From contig JBMORW010000021.1 of NCBI GenBank assembly GCA_049322695.1, positions 124,001-188,000 on the forward strand: a stretch of DNA of 64,000 nt. The letters are read 5' to 3'. Both the position numbers and the translations under genes were made by a program. Origin of the DNA: CALGKJ01 sp049322695. Its GTDB lineage: Bacteria > Bacillota > Clostridia > Lutisporales > Lutisporaceae. This document shows positions 26,149 through 35,037 of this stretch, piece by piece. How positions within the stretch are numbered: the stretch's first letter is position 1; every line of letters begins with the position of its first letter. The notes below the pieces were generated by a model that saw nothing but the letters and a program-made list of their open reading frames with translations, was not told where the DNA came from and searched no databases.

Positions 26149-26403
26149 TTATAATGCATTAGCATAATCAAGTATCTTTTCTCTTACAGCATAGTCAGTT
26201 CTTTTGATCTGTGCATCAGTTGTTATCCCGAGGGTTACCTGCAAATAATCCAAAAGCTCTTTGAACAAAGTCTCATCGATACCTCCGTACATATCATATA
26301 ATGCCTCGGTAAAGGTGCTTAGGTCCTCCGTGTTTTTTTCTGAAGTTTCATACAACAGATCCTCAAGCTGCTCCATATTCATTCCGGAAAACTCAATTCC
26401 CAT
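26149..26403 (-). CDS. Small hypothetical protein, 84 residues
   Basis: Acidic, helical, soluble protein beginning MGIEFSGMNMEQLEDLLYE. ATG 26403 has GGAGTGGG upstream and a terminator follows, so the gene is real by its signals. It has no Cys, no signal peptide and no motif that I recognise. It is not closely spaced with either neighbour. Confidence 0.65.
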   Translation of the reverse strand: MGIEFSGMNMEQLEDLLYETSEKNTEDLSTFTEALYDMYGGIDETLFKELLDYLQVTLGITTDAQIKRTDYAVREKILDYANAL

Positions 26404-26597
26404 TTATCCCACTCCTAAAACCAATCTGATTCTTATTATTCCCGTTATACTTTAAATTATATGGTTTAATATGCAATCCGGAATGTTTATGAATACTTTC
26501 ATCAATAGACTATCATAACAAATTCAATATTACAATAAATATCCTGTAACAATATCTTTACAACAAGCTTAATAATATTTTATCCATTTATGAACTA

Positions 26598-26606
26598 TGC
26601 TATAAT
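26598..26606 (+). promoter_or_regulatory. Extended -10 promoter of the DUF3810 gene
   Basis: TGCTATAAT: a perfect TATAAT with the TGn extension, 36 bases before ATG 26642. The -35 is weak. Confidence 0.55.
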
Positions 26607-26641
26607 AGTTTTACAAATCTAAACAATACAGCGAGGTTTTT

Positions 26642-27751
26642 ATGTTGAAATCACTACCTGTAAAGAGATTGTATTTCATATTGCTCATTCCAATCGGATA
26701 TCTGATATCAATACTGGCCAGCATGTATCCCATGTATACCGAACGCTACTATTCCATGGGAATATATAGAGTATTCGCTCCCATAATCAGCACTATAACA
26801 GGTATATTTCCCTTTTCGATTGCTGAACTATCTGCTGCTGCTTTTATACTATTCCTTATATATAAGCTGATCTCCATGCTCCTTTTCCTCCTGAGCACTA
26901 AAAATGACAAGCTTAAATATATAATGTGCAGATTAATAAACTTTGTTGTGCTTGCAAGTATTATATATTTCAGCTTTATAATGCTCTGGGGACTGAACTA
27001 TCACAGGCTGCCCTTTTCCGATATTGCCGGACTCAGGGTAGAAGCTTCATCCACACAGGAGCTAAAAGCATTATGCATTGACTTGGCCAAGCGGACTAAT
27101 CAGCTGAGAGAAAATGTGAAGGAAAATAGCGCTGGTGTTATGACATTGAGCCAGAGTAAGAGAAAGCTATTTCAGGCTGCAAAGCTTGGGTATGATAATG
27201 CTTCAAAGCTGTACAATGAGCTCTCGGGAGACTATGGAACGGCTAAGGGCATATTGCTTTCCAGACCCATGTCCTATACAGGTATTTCTGGTATATACTC
27301 TCCCTTTACAGTTGAGGCTAATGTAAATCTGAATATCCCTGACAGCAGCCTTGCAAGCACTGTATGCCATGAAATGGCCCATCAACGCGGATTTGCAAGA
27401 GAGGATGAGGCAAATTATATAGCCTATATCACGTGTTCTATGAATCCAGACTATGAAATCCAATACTCCGGCCTGCTGCTCGCACTAATACATTCCATGA
27501 ATGCGCTATATGCAAATGACAGCAGAAGCTATAATGATATATATAAAAGCCTTTCAGAAGGTGTAAGAAAAGACCTTAAGTACAGCTCAGAGTTTTGGAA
27601 GCAATATGAAGGACCTGTGGAAGAGGTTCAGGAAAAAGTAAATGATGCATACTTAAGAAGCAATCTGCAGGAGGAAGGTATCAAAAGCTATGGCAGAATG
27701 GTGGATTTGCTGATAGCTGAATATAAAGCAAAGACAAATCCGGCAAATTAG
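26642..27751 (+). CDS. DUF3810 membrane protein with zinc-protease motif
   Basis: Membrane protein of 369 residues. Three hydrophobic segments lie in the first 130 residues (about 10-30, 55-80, 95-118). The large outer part carries CHEMAHQRGFAREDEANYIA, an HExxH metal site with a downstream Glu, the hallmark of DUF3810, a family thought to be zinc metallopeptidases. Conserved YTGISGIYSPFTVEANVN precedes it. ATG 26642 follows GCGAGG. Substrate unknown; activity is inferred from the motif only. Confidence 0.88.
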   Translation: MLKSLPVKRLYFILLIPIGYLISILASMYPMYTERYYSMGIYRVFAPIISTITGIFPFSIAELSAAAFILFLIYKLISMLLFLLSTKNDKLKYIMCRLINFVVLASIIYFSFIMLWGLNYHRLPFSDIAGLRVEASSTQELKALCIDLAKRTNQLRENVKENSAGVMTLSQSKRKLFQAAKLGYDNASKLYNELSGDYGTAKGILLSRPMSYTGISGIYSPFTVEANVNLNIPDSSLASTVCHEMAHQRGFAREDEANYIAYITCSMNPDYEIQYSGLLLALIHSMNALYANDSRSYNDIYKSLSEGVRKDLKYSSEFWKQYEGPVEEVQEKVNDAYLRSNLQEEGIKSYGRMVDLLIAEYKAKTNPAN

Positions 27752-27766
27752 CCGGATTTGTTATAA
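27735..27766. terminator. Bidirectional terminator
   Basis: Ten-base perfect stem CAAATCCGGC / GCCGGATTTG with loop AAATTA, overlapping the stop codon of the DUF3810 gene and followed by TTATAATT. Confidence 0.8.
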
Positions 27767-30280
27767 TTCAGATTCTATCATATGAATGAACATCTCTACA
27801 ATCTCGGGGTCAAACTGCTTGCCTGAGCATTTTTTAAGCTCATCCAGTGCCTCTACTACAGGAATAGCTTTCCTGTAGGGCCTGTCATTTGTCATCGCAT
27901 CAAAGGAATCCACTACAGCAACTATCCTTGAAATCAGAGGTATCTCTTCCCCCTTCAAGCCCTGATTGTAGCCTTTTCCGTCCCAGCGCTCATGGTGGCA
28001 AAGTATACCGTCCGCAATACTGGAAAGCTCAGAGGAAGCAATAGCTATCCTGTACCCTATTTCACTGTGTTTTTTCATAATATCCCATTCCTCATCATTT
28101 AAGGTTCCTGGTTTGTCCAATATATAATCAGGAATAGCCACCTTGCCTATATCATGCAGTATGGCCAGAAGCTCAAGGTCATTAAGCAGATTCTCATGAA
28201 GATTCATCATATTACCGAGCTTTATGGATAGATCCTTAAGTCTGTTGCTGTGCTCCTCTGTTTCATGAGTCTTCTCAACAAGCGTGGTTCTTAGTGATGA
28301 AATAATGGAGCTTCTTGCACTTTTACTTTCAATAAGCTTGTTTTTGTACATTCTGTTCTCAGCCTGTCTGAAAATTGTCTGTGACTCTTCATTAACGTGC
28401 AGCTTTGCAGATACGCCTATAGCAATGCTCGGTTTAATGGCACCCTTGTGCTCCTCCTCGCAAAGTTGCTTAATAGCCTCTACAACCTCAAAAGCAGAAT
28501 CCTCACATGCTCCCTGCATTATTATTGCAAACTCGTCTCCGCCAATCCTGCAGATTTCTCCTTTGTTTTTACAAGCCATTCTGAATATGTTGGCAATAAT
28601 GTTTAAAAGCTTGTCACCTTCTTCGTGGCCAAAAGCATCATTAACCACTTTAAGACCATTGGCATCTCCTAATATGAGACTGACGGGATAAATATTATCC
28701 TGATCTATCCTTTTGAGCTGTTCCTCAAAATAAGCTCTATTATACAGACCGGTTAAGCTGTCATGAAAGCTCAAGTATTTTATTTTATTCTCGGAAAGCT
28801 TTCTTTCCGTAATATCAGAATGTGTTCCAACCATTCTCAAGGGCTCACCATCTGTGGACCTGCTTACAACCCTGCCTCTGGCCAGTATCCATTTCAGCTT
28901 ACCCTTTCTTGTTATTATTCTGTATTCTGAAGTATACATTGGAGTCTCGTTTCTAAAATGCTTGTAATTTTCCTTCATAACGTATTCAAAATCCTCAGGA
29001 TGTACCCATTTCTCCCATTCAGCGTGACTAAACTCAATAACCTCGTCCTCAAGCTCATAGATCTCCCTCCATTTTGGAGAAAAGAACACTTCACCTGTCC
29101 GAAGATTCCAGTCCCAAACTCCGTCTCCACTTCCGTTCAATGCAAATTGCCAACGTTCTTCACTTTCTCTCAGGCTTTCATTCAGCTGCCTTACCTTCTC
29201 CTCATCCTTTTTCATTTTGGCGAGATATGTTTCAATCTTATCAAGGAGGCTGTTGATTGTTTTTGTAAGAGAAACCATTACATCCTTTTCTCTTTCAGGC
29301 AGTCTGTAAGAGGAGTCAGACTCAACATTTATGAAGTTAATGCTTTCTTCCATTGCCATTATTGGTTTTTTAACATGCCTGTTAAGCATGAAAACAAAAA
29401 ATCCAAACATAACGAGTGCAGCAGAGGTTGCTAAAACAAAGCTGTAGGTGGTTACATTGTTTTCTTGGATAAGCTCAGCTTTTGATATGAAGCTGGCAAG
29501 ATACCAATCTACCCCCTCTAGGGGAGTAAAAGCTAAAATCCCTGTTGTATTATTAAGCCTCGCTTCCATATAGCCGCTTTTTTCAGCCAATATTTTCTCA
29601 ATGTATCTCATGTACTCACTGTCAGGCTTTCTTATTTCCAAGTTCTCACTGCTTGAGTATCTTGGGTGAGCGATAATGTTTCCCTTGCTGTCAAGCAGAA
29701 AGGAAAAACCGCTTTTACCGTGCTTTTCATTTGCAATTTTCTCTACAATTGTACTTAGATATACGTCACCGCCTACGACTCCTGCCAGCCTTCCGGAACT
29801 TTCATATACAGGTTTTGCAATGGTAATTACAAAAGCATTTTTACTTGCATTTAGAAATATATCAGTATATATGAGGCTATTCCTTTCAACAGCTTTTATG
29901 TACCATGGTCTTACAGTTATATCAAAGTCTTGAGGAGGCTTCCACCCGCTTGCGTTTATCATATGATTTTCAGGGGTGCCGTAATAAATGGAAGCATACG
30001 AGTAATTGGTTTTCAACAGGGCTTGAAAATATTTCAGTATTTCTTCATCATTCCATTCACCCATGCCGATAAAGTCAGCTGCATCACTTATTATCTGACT
30101 TTCTTCTGCAAGCCAGCCGTTTATACTGCATTCAAGACTTGCTGCAGCCAATCTTGTCATCTTTTCAGCATTTTTTAGTACAGTGCTTTGTGTAAAGCTG
30201 AATTGCAATAGCATTACTATATATAGTATGCCAATAATAAATATACCCAGAAGATTGAATTTCTTGAGAATCAGCTTCAC
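27761..30280 (-). CDS. Membrane c-di-GMP protein: dCache, PAS, GGDEF, HD-GYP
   Basis: Sensor of 839 residues holding both synthesis and breakdown domains for cyclic di-GMP. Order: membrane helix (about 8-28), double-Cache outer domain (35-270), helix (275-298), HAMP-like linker (300-350), PAS (365-490; NGSGDGVWDWNLRTGEVFFS), GGDEF (500-660; RIGGDEFAIIM) and HD-GYP (665-839; LHDIGKVAIPDYIL, HHERWDGKGYNQ). The second-site Tyr-Pro of GYP reads KGYNQG, where Pro is replaced by Asn, as in some active HD-GYP proteins. The start is GTG 30280 with GGGGATGTG upstream. Single-gene unit. Net activity cannot be predicted. Confidence 0.92.
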   Translation of the reverse strand: MKLILKKFNLLGIFIIGILYIVMLLQFSFTQSTVLKNAEKMTRLAAASLECSINGWLAEESQIISDAADFIGMGEWNDEEILKYFQALLKTNYSYASIYYGTPENHMINASGWKPPQDFDITVRPWYIKAVERNSLIYTDIFLNASKNAFVITIAKPVYESSGRLAGVVGGDVYLSTIVEKIANEKHGKSGFSFLLDSKGNIIAHPRYSSSENLEIRKPDSEYMRYIEKILAEKSGYMEARLNNTTGILAFTPLEGVDWYLASFISKAELIQENNVTTYSFVLATSAALVMFGFFVFMLNRHVKKPIMAMEESINFINVESDSSYRLPEREKDVMVSLTKTINSLLDKIETYLAKMKKDEEKVRQLNESLRESEERWQFALNGSGDGVWDWNLRTGEVFFSPKWREIYELEDEVIEFSHAEWEKWVHPEDFEYVMKENYKHFRNETPMYTSEYRIITRKGKLKWILARGRVVSRSTDGEPLRMVGTHSDITERKLSENKIKYLSFHDSLTGLYNRAYFEEQLKRIDQDNIYPVSLILGDANGLKVVNDAFGHEEGDKLLNIIANIFRMACKNKGEICRIGGDEFAIIMQGACEDSAFEVVEAIKQLCEEEHKGAIKPSIAIGVSAKLHVNEESQTIFRQAENRMYKNKLIESKSARSSIISSLRTTLVEKTHETEEHSNRLKDLSIKLGNMMNLHENLLNDLELLAILHDIGKVAIPDYILDKPGTLNDEEWDIMKKHSEIGYRIAIASSELSSIADGILCHHERWDGKGYNQGLKGEEIPLISRIVAVVDSFDAMTNDRPYRKAIPVVEALDELKKCSGKQFDPEIVEMFIHMIESEL

Positions 30281-30371
30281 ATTTTCACATCCCCATAAAA
30301 TATTCCACTAATTCTATTCTACACAATAACTGTTATTCCTTCATTACTCCATCCGGTTAATAAAATATTGC

Positions 30372-31760
30372 CTACACCTCTCTGCCAAGCAATTCTGCAG
30401 CTTGTTCGCCCAAGACATCCTTTATTGAACTGATATTCAGCTTTTCCAGCACTATTGCTACCCTGGCATTATCCAGAGCATTTCTGTACTTTGCAGAATC
30501 ACCATATTCATTGACCAAATCCACTGCTTTCTCTATATCAAGAATTGACCTTGGTCCTCCCACACACCCTCCTGCACACCCCATCCCCTCAATGAAATTT
30601 TCTTCTACTGCTCCTAGCTTCAGCTTATCCAGTACTGCCTTACATTCCTTAACTCCATTTGCCTGAATGGGTCTAAAATCCACATCCTTAAAGCCAGCAC
30701 TCTCCAATGCAGACTCAACAGATCTGCTTACTCCGCCTGTTCTGGCATATATTCTGCCACCACAGGAGGATTGCTCCTTATGGTCATCCTCCTGATCCTG
30801 AAGCCTTATTTTCAATGCTTTAAACACTTCATCGAGCTCTTTGAAGGTCAATACATAATCAATTGCACCTGCAAGCTCCTTATCCTTTGCCTCATTTTTC
30901 TTGGCTATGCATGGTCCAATGAACACCACTATACAGTCCTTATATATACTCTTAAGAGCTCTGCCGGCAGCTATCATAGGCGAAACAGCAGGAGAAAAAT
31001 GCTCAAGCAGCTCCGGGTAGCCCTTCTGTACCATGCTCATCCATATCGGGCAGCAGCAGCTGGTAATAAGGTAGTCTCCATGTTTTTTCACTATGTGATC
31101 AAACTCATATACCTCCCTTAGTGTCAGCAAATCAGCAAATAATGCAACCTCCACCAAATCCATAAAGCCCATATGCTTCAAGGCGCTTCTTATTTGTCCC
31201 GGCTTAACACCTTCTCCAAACTGTCCTATATATGCGGGAGCTATTGCTGCATAAACAGGCACCTTCTGATTCTTTAAGTGCTTTATGACAGGTACAAACT
31301 CAATCTTATCTACAACTGCATCCAAAGGACAGTCAGGTATGCAGTCCCCACAGGTCAGACACTTGTCATTATTTATTATGATTCCCCTTTTTTCAATATG
31401 AGCTGATGCCCCATGCTCGCATTTTACATTGCATTCTTTTACTTTTCCTTCACGGCGGCAAATGTCACATACATCCTCCAGCACTGTTACTATGGGCTTG
31501 CTTACTCTTTCTAAATTCATTGCTGCATCCAGTTCATCCGAAAACTCCTCCATTACTGATTTTGGATCTAAGCCCATTGATATTCTTAGATAGCTCTTGA
31601 ATATGTTCTTTTCATGCTCCCTGAATATGCCTTCCTTTACCATTCTATCGCCTAGTACTTCCAATGAAAATTTCCCTTCATTATTCCAAAGCAATTCTAC
31701 CAGTTCCCTGAAAACTCTCATTCTTCTATTTTGAATATCCTTTATGCCATTATCGTTCAT
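30372..31760 (-). CDS. [FeFe]-hydrogenase-like iron-sulfur protein
   Basis: Soluble protein of 462 residues. An N-terminal Cys-rich segment (CDICRREGKVKECNVKC) is followed by one ferredoxin cluster motif (CLTCGDCIPDCP, about 133-144) and the large-subunit hydrogenase domain. H-cluster motifs are visible: TSCCCPIW (L1), IGPCIAKKNEA (L2) and EGMGCAGGCVGGPRS (L3). The L2 motif differs from the usual MPCxxK of catalytic enzymes. It lacks the two extra clusters and the [2Fe-2S] domain of bifurcating hydrogenases, and no HydB/HydC or maturase genes are nearby. It may be a stand-alone or sensory-type enzyme. ATG 31760 follows GGAGGAAAA. Confidence 0.87.
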   Translation of the reverse strand: MNDNGIKDIQNRRMRVFRELVELLWNNEGKFSLEVLGDRMVKEGIFREHEKNIFKSYLRISMGLDPKSVMEEFSDELDAAMNLERVSKPIVTVLEDVCDICRREGKVKECNVKCEHGASAHIEKRGIIINNDKCLTCGDCIPDCPLDAVVDKIEFVPVIKHLKNQKVPVYAAIAPAYIGQFGEGVKPGQIRSALKHMGFMDLVEVALFADLLTLREVYEFDHIVKKHGDYLITSCCCPIWMSMVQKGYPELLEHFSPAVSPMIAAGRALKSIYKDCIVVFIGPCIAKKNEAKDKELAGAIDYVLTFKELDEVFKALKIRLQDQEDDHKEQSSCGGRIYARTGGVSRSVESALESAGFKDVDFRPIQANGVKECKAVLDKLKLGAVEENFIEGMGCAGGCVGGPRSILDIEKAVDLVNEYGDSAKYRNALDNARVAIVLEKLNISSIKDVLGEQAAELLGREV

Positions 31761-31884
31761 GATTTTCCTCCGATTTATAAATAATATTTATTTTCCCCTT
31801 AAGACAATGTAAAATTCAACCCAGCAAGTGTATTTTTACTAAAACTGCACAAAATATAATGAATTTGGATTTAAGAGGTTTATT

Positions 31885-33030
31885 ATGGAATTGTTGTTGA
31901 AAAATTGCATATTGCCCGAGGCTACAGATACATGTGACATACTGATTAAGCAGGGCATCATAGCAGAAATAGGCAGAAATATACAGACTGACGGCAGCTG
32001 TCTTCAAGAAATTGATTTAAAAAACTTATTTCTCTACCCGGGCTTCATAGACTGCCATACACATCTTGGCATAATAGAGGAGGCAACCGGTAAAATAGGT
32101 GTAGATAATAATGAAACCTCCGATGCTGTAACTCCTCATCTCAGAGGCTTGGATGCAATAAATCCCTTTGATATTGCTTTTGGAGATGCAGTAAGATCAG
32201 GTATCACTGTAGTCATGAGCGGACCCGGCAGCAATAATGCCGTAGGAGGGCAAAATATCGCAATAAAAACCTACGGCAAAATAATAGACAGGATGCTTGT
32301 TAAAAGCCCGGCAGGCTTTAAGGTAGCTTTTGGAGAAAATCCCATAGGTACCTACGGAAAAAATGATAAATGCCCTGTAACTCGTATGGGTACTGCAGCA
32401 CTCATAAGAGAATTATTCATGAGAGCAGAGGACTATATGCACGAAAAGGAATTAGGAAACATAAAAGAAAGAAATATCAGGCTCGAGGCTGTTATTCCTG
32501 TGCTAAAGGGAGATATTCCATTGAGAGCTCATGCTCATCGGGCTGATGATATTGCCACTGCCATAAGGATAGCAGATGAGTTTGGAATCAGAAAGCTGGT
32601 AATAGAACACGGTACCGAAGCAAATCTGATAAAGGAATATCTCATTGAAAAGCAAGTTCCTGTTGCATATGGACCTATGCTTACCCCGAGAATAAAGATG
32701 GAACTGAAAAGAAGGCATTACAGTTCAGTTATGGAGCTTGTGGAAGCCGGTATAAAGGTTGCATTGATTACAGACCATCCATACAACTCCATTGACCAGC
32801 TCAGAACTGTGACCATACTGGGTATATCAGAAGGACTTGCAAGAAAGGATGCTTTGAAATGTCTTACCACACATCCCTCTGAAATACTGGAGTGTTCTGA
32901 TAGAATCGGCAGTATTTCTGTCGGGTATGATGCAGATTTTGTTGTATTTGATAATGATGCCTTTGAAATGAACTCCAAGGTAGTATTGACGATTATAGAC
33001 GGGAAAGTAGTATATAAGCGTGAAGAATAG
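31885..33030 (+). CDS. Amidohydrolase (imidazolonepropionase-like)
   Basis: Metal-dependent hydrolase of 381 residues. The amidohydrolase core is shown by GFIDCHTHLGI (metal-binding His pair, about 53-63), HAHRADDIATA (His ligand, about 215-225), EHG (about 240) and LITDHPYNS (Asp ligand, about 296). The C-terminus ends in the typical GYDADFVVFDND. ATG 31885 has AAGAGG upstream. No histidine-degradation genes are near, so the substrate is open. Ends in a shared bidirectional terminator. Confidence 0.9.
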   Translation: MELLLKNCILPEATDTCDILIKQGIIAEIGRNIQTDGSCLQEIDLKNLFLYPGFIDCHTHLGIIEEATGKIGVDNNETSDAVTPHLRGLDAINPFDIAFGDAVRSGITVVMSGPGSNNAVGGQNIAIKTYGKIIDRMLVKSPAGFKVAFGENPIGTYGKNDKCPVTRMGTAALIRELFMRAEDYMHEKELGNIKERNIRLEAVIPVLKGDIPLRAHAHRADDIATAIRIADEFGIRKLVIEHGTEANLIKEYLIEKQVPVAYGPMLTPRIKMELKRRHYSSVMELVEAGIKVALITDHPYNSIDQLRTVTILGISEGLARKDALKCLTTHPSEILECSDRIGSISVGYDADFVVFDNDAFEMNSKVVLTIIDGKVVYKREE

Positions 33031-33056
33031 CTGATTGGCCCTGCAATCAGCTATTC
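33025..33056. terminator. Bidirectional terminator shared by convergent genes
   Basis: Thirteen-base perfect stem GAATAGCTGATTG / CAATCAGCTATTC with loop GCCCTG. It contains the stop codons of both flanking genes. Confidence 0.85.
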
Positions 33057-33320
33057 AATTATATTTGCATCTATGATTTTCGCCACATAATCGTCCATGC
33101 CTTCATACACCTTGAGCTGAATGGAAGGTGAAGCATCCGTGTCGGAATAAGCCTTGTATATCTTTATTCCATCATTGATAAAATCATTATCCTCTTCAGC
33201 AACTATCTGATATACGCCATCAGGCTCAAACTCCTCCAAAACACTGATAACTCTGCTTACCACTTCATCTGTAGGACATTCTATTCCTTTTATTTCATTA
33301 ATAATATCGCTATACTTCAC
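33051..33320 (-). CDS. Small hypothetical protein, 89 residues
   Basis: Acidic soluble protein starting at GTG 33320 with AAGGAGTGG upstream. It shows alternating helices and strands (EEFEPDGVYQIVAEEDND; SIQLKVYEGMDDYVAKII), no Cys, no signal peptide. It has a proper ribosome site and a terminator. I recognise no family; it is not linked by spacing to the dehydrogenase gene. Confidence 0.65.
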   Translation of the reverse strand: MKYSDIINEIKGIECPTDEVVSRVISVLEEFEPDGVYQIVAEEDNDFINDGIKIYKAYSDTDASPSIQLKVYEGMDDYVAKIIDANIIE

Positions 33321-33411
33321 AAAACCACTCCTTAAAAATTTTTAATATTATTTCTTGAACAACGCGTTTTTATACCTCAGCATTTGTTCAATATAATTTG
33401 ATGCACAGCTG

Positions 33412-34542
33412 CTATGGCTTTAAAACTACCTTGATACACCCTTCCTTTTTCTCGTCGAATATTTCATAGGCATGTTCACCCTTATCCAGGGATAATGTAT
33501 GGGTTATTATATCTGTAGCATCAATACGCATATTTCTGATATGGTCTAGTATGGGTTTAATATACGAATGTACGGGGCATTGACCCATTTTCAAAGTAAT
33601 GTTGCGTGCAAAAAAGTCGCCCAATGGAAAGGCATTATATCTCGCTCCATATACGCCTACCATTGATACAGTCCCCCCCTTCCTGACTGCCTGAGTTGCC
33701 ATTTCTATTGCCGACTTCGACCCCCCCTGCAGCTTCAGGGCACTTTCCACCATTTCGATAACAGTCATTTTACCATCCATGCCTACACAATCAACTACAA
33801 CATCAGCACCGCCATGTGTTATTTCCTTTATGTATTCACCTGTGTTGTCATAGTCATTAAAATTTAAAACCTCTACACCATTGTGTCTTTTGGCATGCTC
33901 CAGCCTGTAGTTAATGTAATCAACAGCAATTATTCTCCCGGCACCCATGTATGCAGCCCATTTTTGAGCCAGCAGACCAACAGGGCCACAGCCCAGTATG
34001 ACCACTGTATCACCCTTTTTTACTCCCCCCTGCTCTATTCCCCAGTATGAAGTTGGCAGTATGTCTGACAAGAAAAGCACCTGCTCATCAGTGAACTCCT
34101 CCGGAATAACAACAGGCCCCACATTGGCATAGGGAACTCTCAGATACTCTGCCTGCGCCCCGTCATAGCCTCCATAAGTGCCGCTGTATCCGAATATCGC
34201 CCCCACTTCCCCATGGGAATTTGAGTTGTCGCACTGACTCCATAAATCATGTTCACAATACCAGCAGTGGCCGCATGAAATAGGAAAAGGCACAACTACT
34301 CTGTCACCCTTTTTTACCTTATTTACATCCTTTCCTGCCTCTTCAACAACACCCATGGCTTCATGTCCTATAATATATCCTTTGGGCATGTTGGGTACCA
34401 TACCATGTATTAGGTGGAGATCCGAACCGCATATTGCAGTAGATGTGATTTTCACAATTATGTCGTCTGATTTTTCTATTGTGGGATCCTTTACCTGCTT
34501 TACCTTTACATCCTTTATCCCTTGATATGTGATGGCTTTCAT
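33412..34542 (-). CDS. Zinc-dependent medium-chain alcohol dehydrogenase
   Basis: MDR-family dehydrogenase of 376 residues. Catalytic zinc ligands lie in TAICGSDLHLIHG and GHEAMGVVEEAGKD; structural zinc Cys in CGHCWYCEHDLWSQC. The NAD-binding fold has ILGCGPVGLLAQ (about 178-189) with Asp after strand 2 in IIAVDYIN, suggesting NAD(H). It resembles the glutathione-independent formaldehyde dehydrogenase or threonine dehydrogenase-like group. ATG 34542 follows CAGGAGGG. Its substrate is unknown. Monocistronic. Confidence 0.92.
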   Translation of the reverse strand: MKAITYQGIKDVKVKQVKDPTIEKSDDIIVKITSTAICGSDLHLIHGMVPNMPKGYIIGHEAMGVVEEAGKDVNKVKKGDRVVVPFPISCGHCWYCEHDLWSQCDNSNSHGEVGAIFGYSGTYGGYDGAQAEYLRVPYANVGPVVIPEEFTDEQVLFLSDILPTSYWGIEQGGVKKGDTVVILGCGPVGLLAQKWAAYMGAGRIIAVDYINYRLEHAKRHNGVEVLNFNDYDNTGEYIKEITHGGADVVVDCVGMDGKMTVIEMVESALKLQGGSKSAIEMATQAVRKGGTVSMVGVYGARYNAFPLGDFFARNITLKMGQCPVHSYIKPILDHIRNMRIDATDIITHTLSLDKGEHAYEIFDEKKEGCIKVVLKP

Positions 34543-34595
34543 AGTTTTCCCTCCTGTGAAGTACTTAATTTCTTTAGTATTTCACTATAAATAAA

Positions 34596-34627
34596 AACGA
34601 TACAGAATAATCAAGTTCTGTACCGTT
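34596..34627 (-). terminator. Terminator of the MazG-like gene
   Basis: Twelve-base stem AACGATACAGAA / TTCTGTACCGTT with one mismatch and an eight-base loop, followed on the minus strand by TTTATTT. It ends the glycosidase-nitrilase-symporter-MazG transcription unit. Confidence 0.75.
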
Positions 34628-34636
34628 CTTGTGTTT

Positions 34637-34990
34637 TTACAGTTCTGTATATTTATCTGCTTTCCCCTTGCATTTCTCTACTGGGTATTTATTTCTGTTC
34701 TTTTCTATCTTATCCTTTATAGCAGCCAGTAAATCTATGTCCATACTGTCGCACAGCAGTATAAGATATGCAGCGATATCTGCAACTTCCTCCTCTATTT
34801 TTATTTTATCCTCATTTTGAAGCATTTTTTCTATATCTTCATCGTTTTTCCATTGAAAGCATTCAAGCAGCTCTGCAGCCTCAATACTCAGCGACAAGGC
34901 AAGATCCTTCGGCTTGTGGAACTGCTTCCAGTCTCTTTCATCCCTGAACCTGATTATTTCATGCATCAATTCCTCTAATACTTTGCTCAT
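34637..34990 (-). CDS. MazG-like nucleotide pyrophosphohydrolase
   Basis: House-cleaning hydrolase of 117 residues that cleaves non-canonical or excess NTPs to NMP and pyrophosphate. The metal-binding helices are visible as SIEAAELLECFQW (about 37-49) and EEVADIAAYLIL (about 68-79), giving the EExxE-type sites of the RS21-C6/dCTPase group. I chose ATG 34990, preceded by AAAGGAAAT; the frame opens 27 bases earlier. It lies 47 bases after the symporter stop and shares its terminator, so it may be part of that operon. Confidence 0.9.
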   Translation of the reverse strand: MSKVLEELMHEIIRFRDERDWKQFHKPKDLALSLSIEAAELLECFQWKNDEDIEKMLQNEDKIKIEEEVADIAAYLILLCDSMDIDLLAAIKDKIEKNRNKYPVEKCKGKADKYTEL

Positions 34991-35037
34991 TTCTGATTTC
35001 CTTTCTTTTGTAAACACGTGTATTTTTTATATGTATG

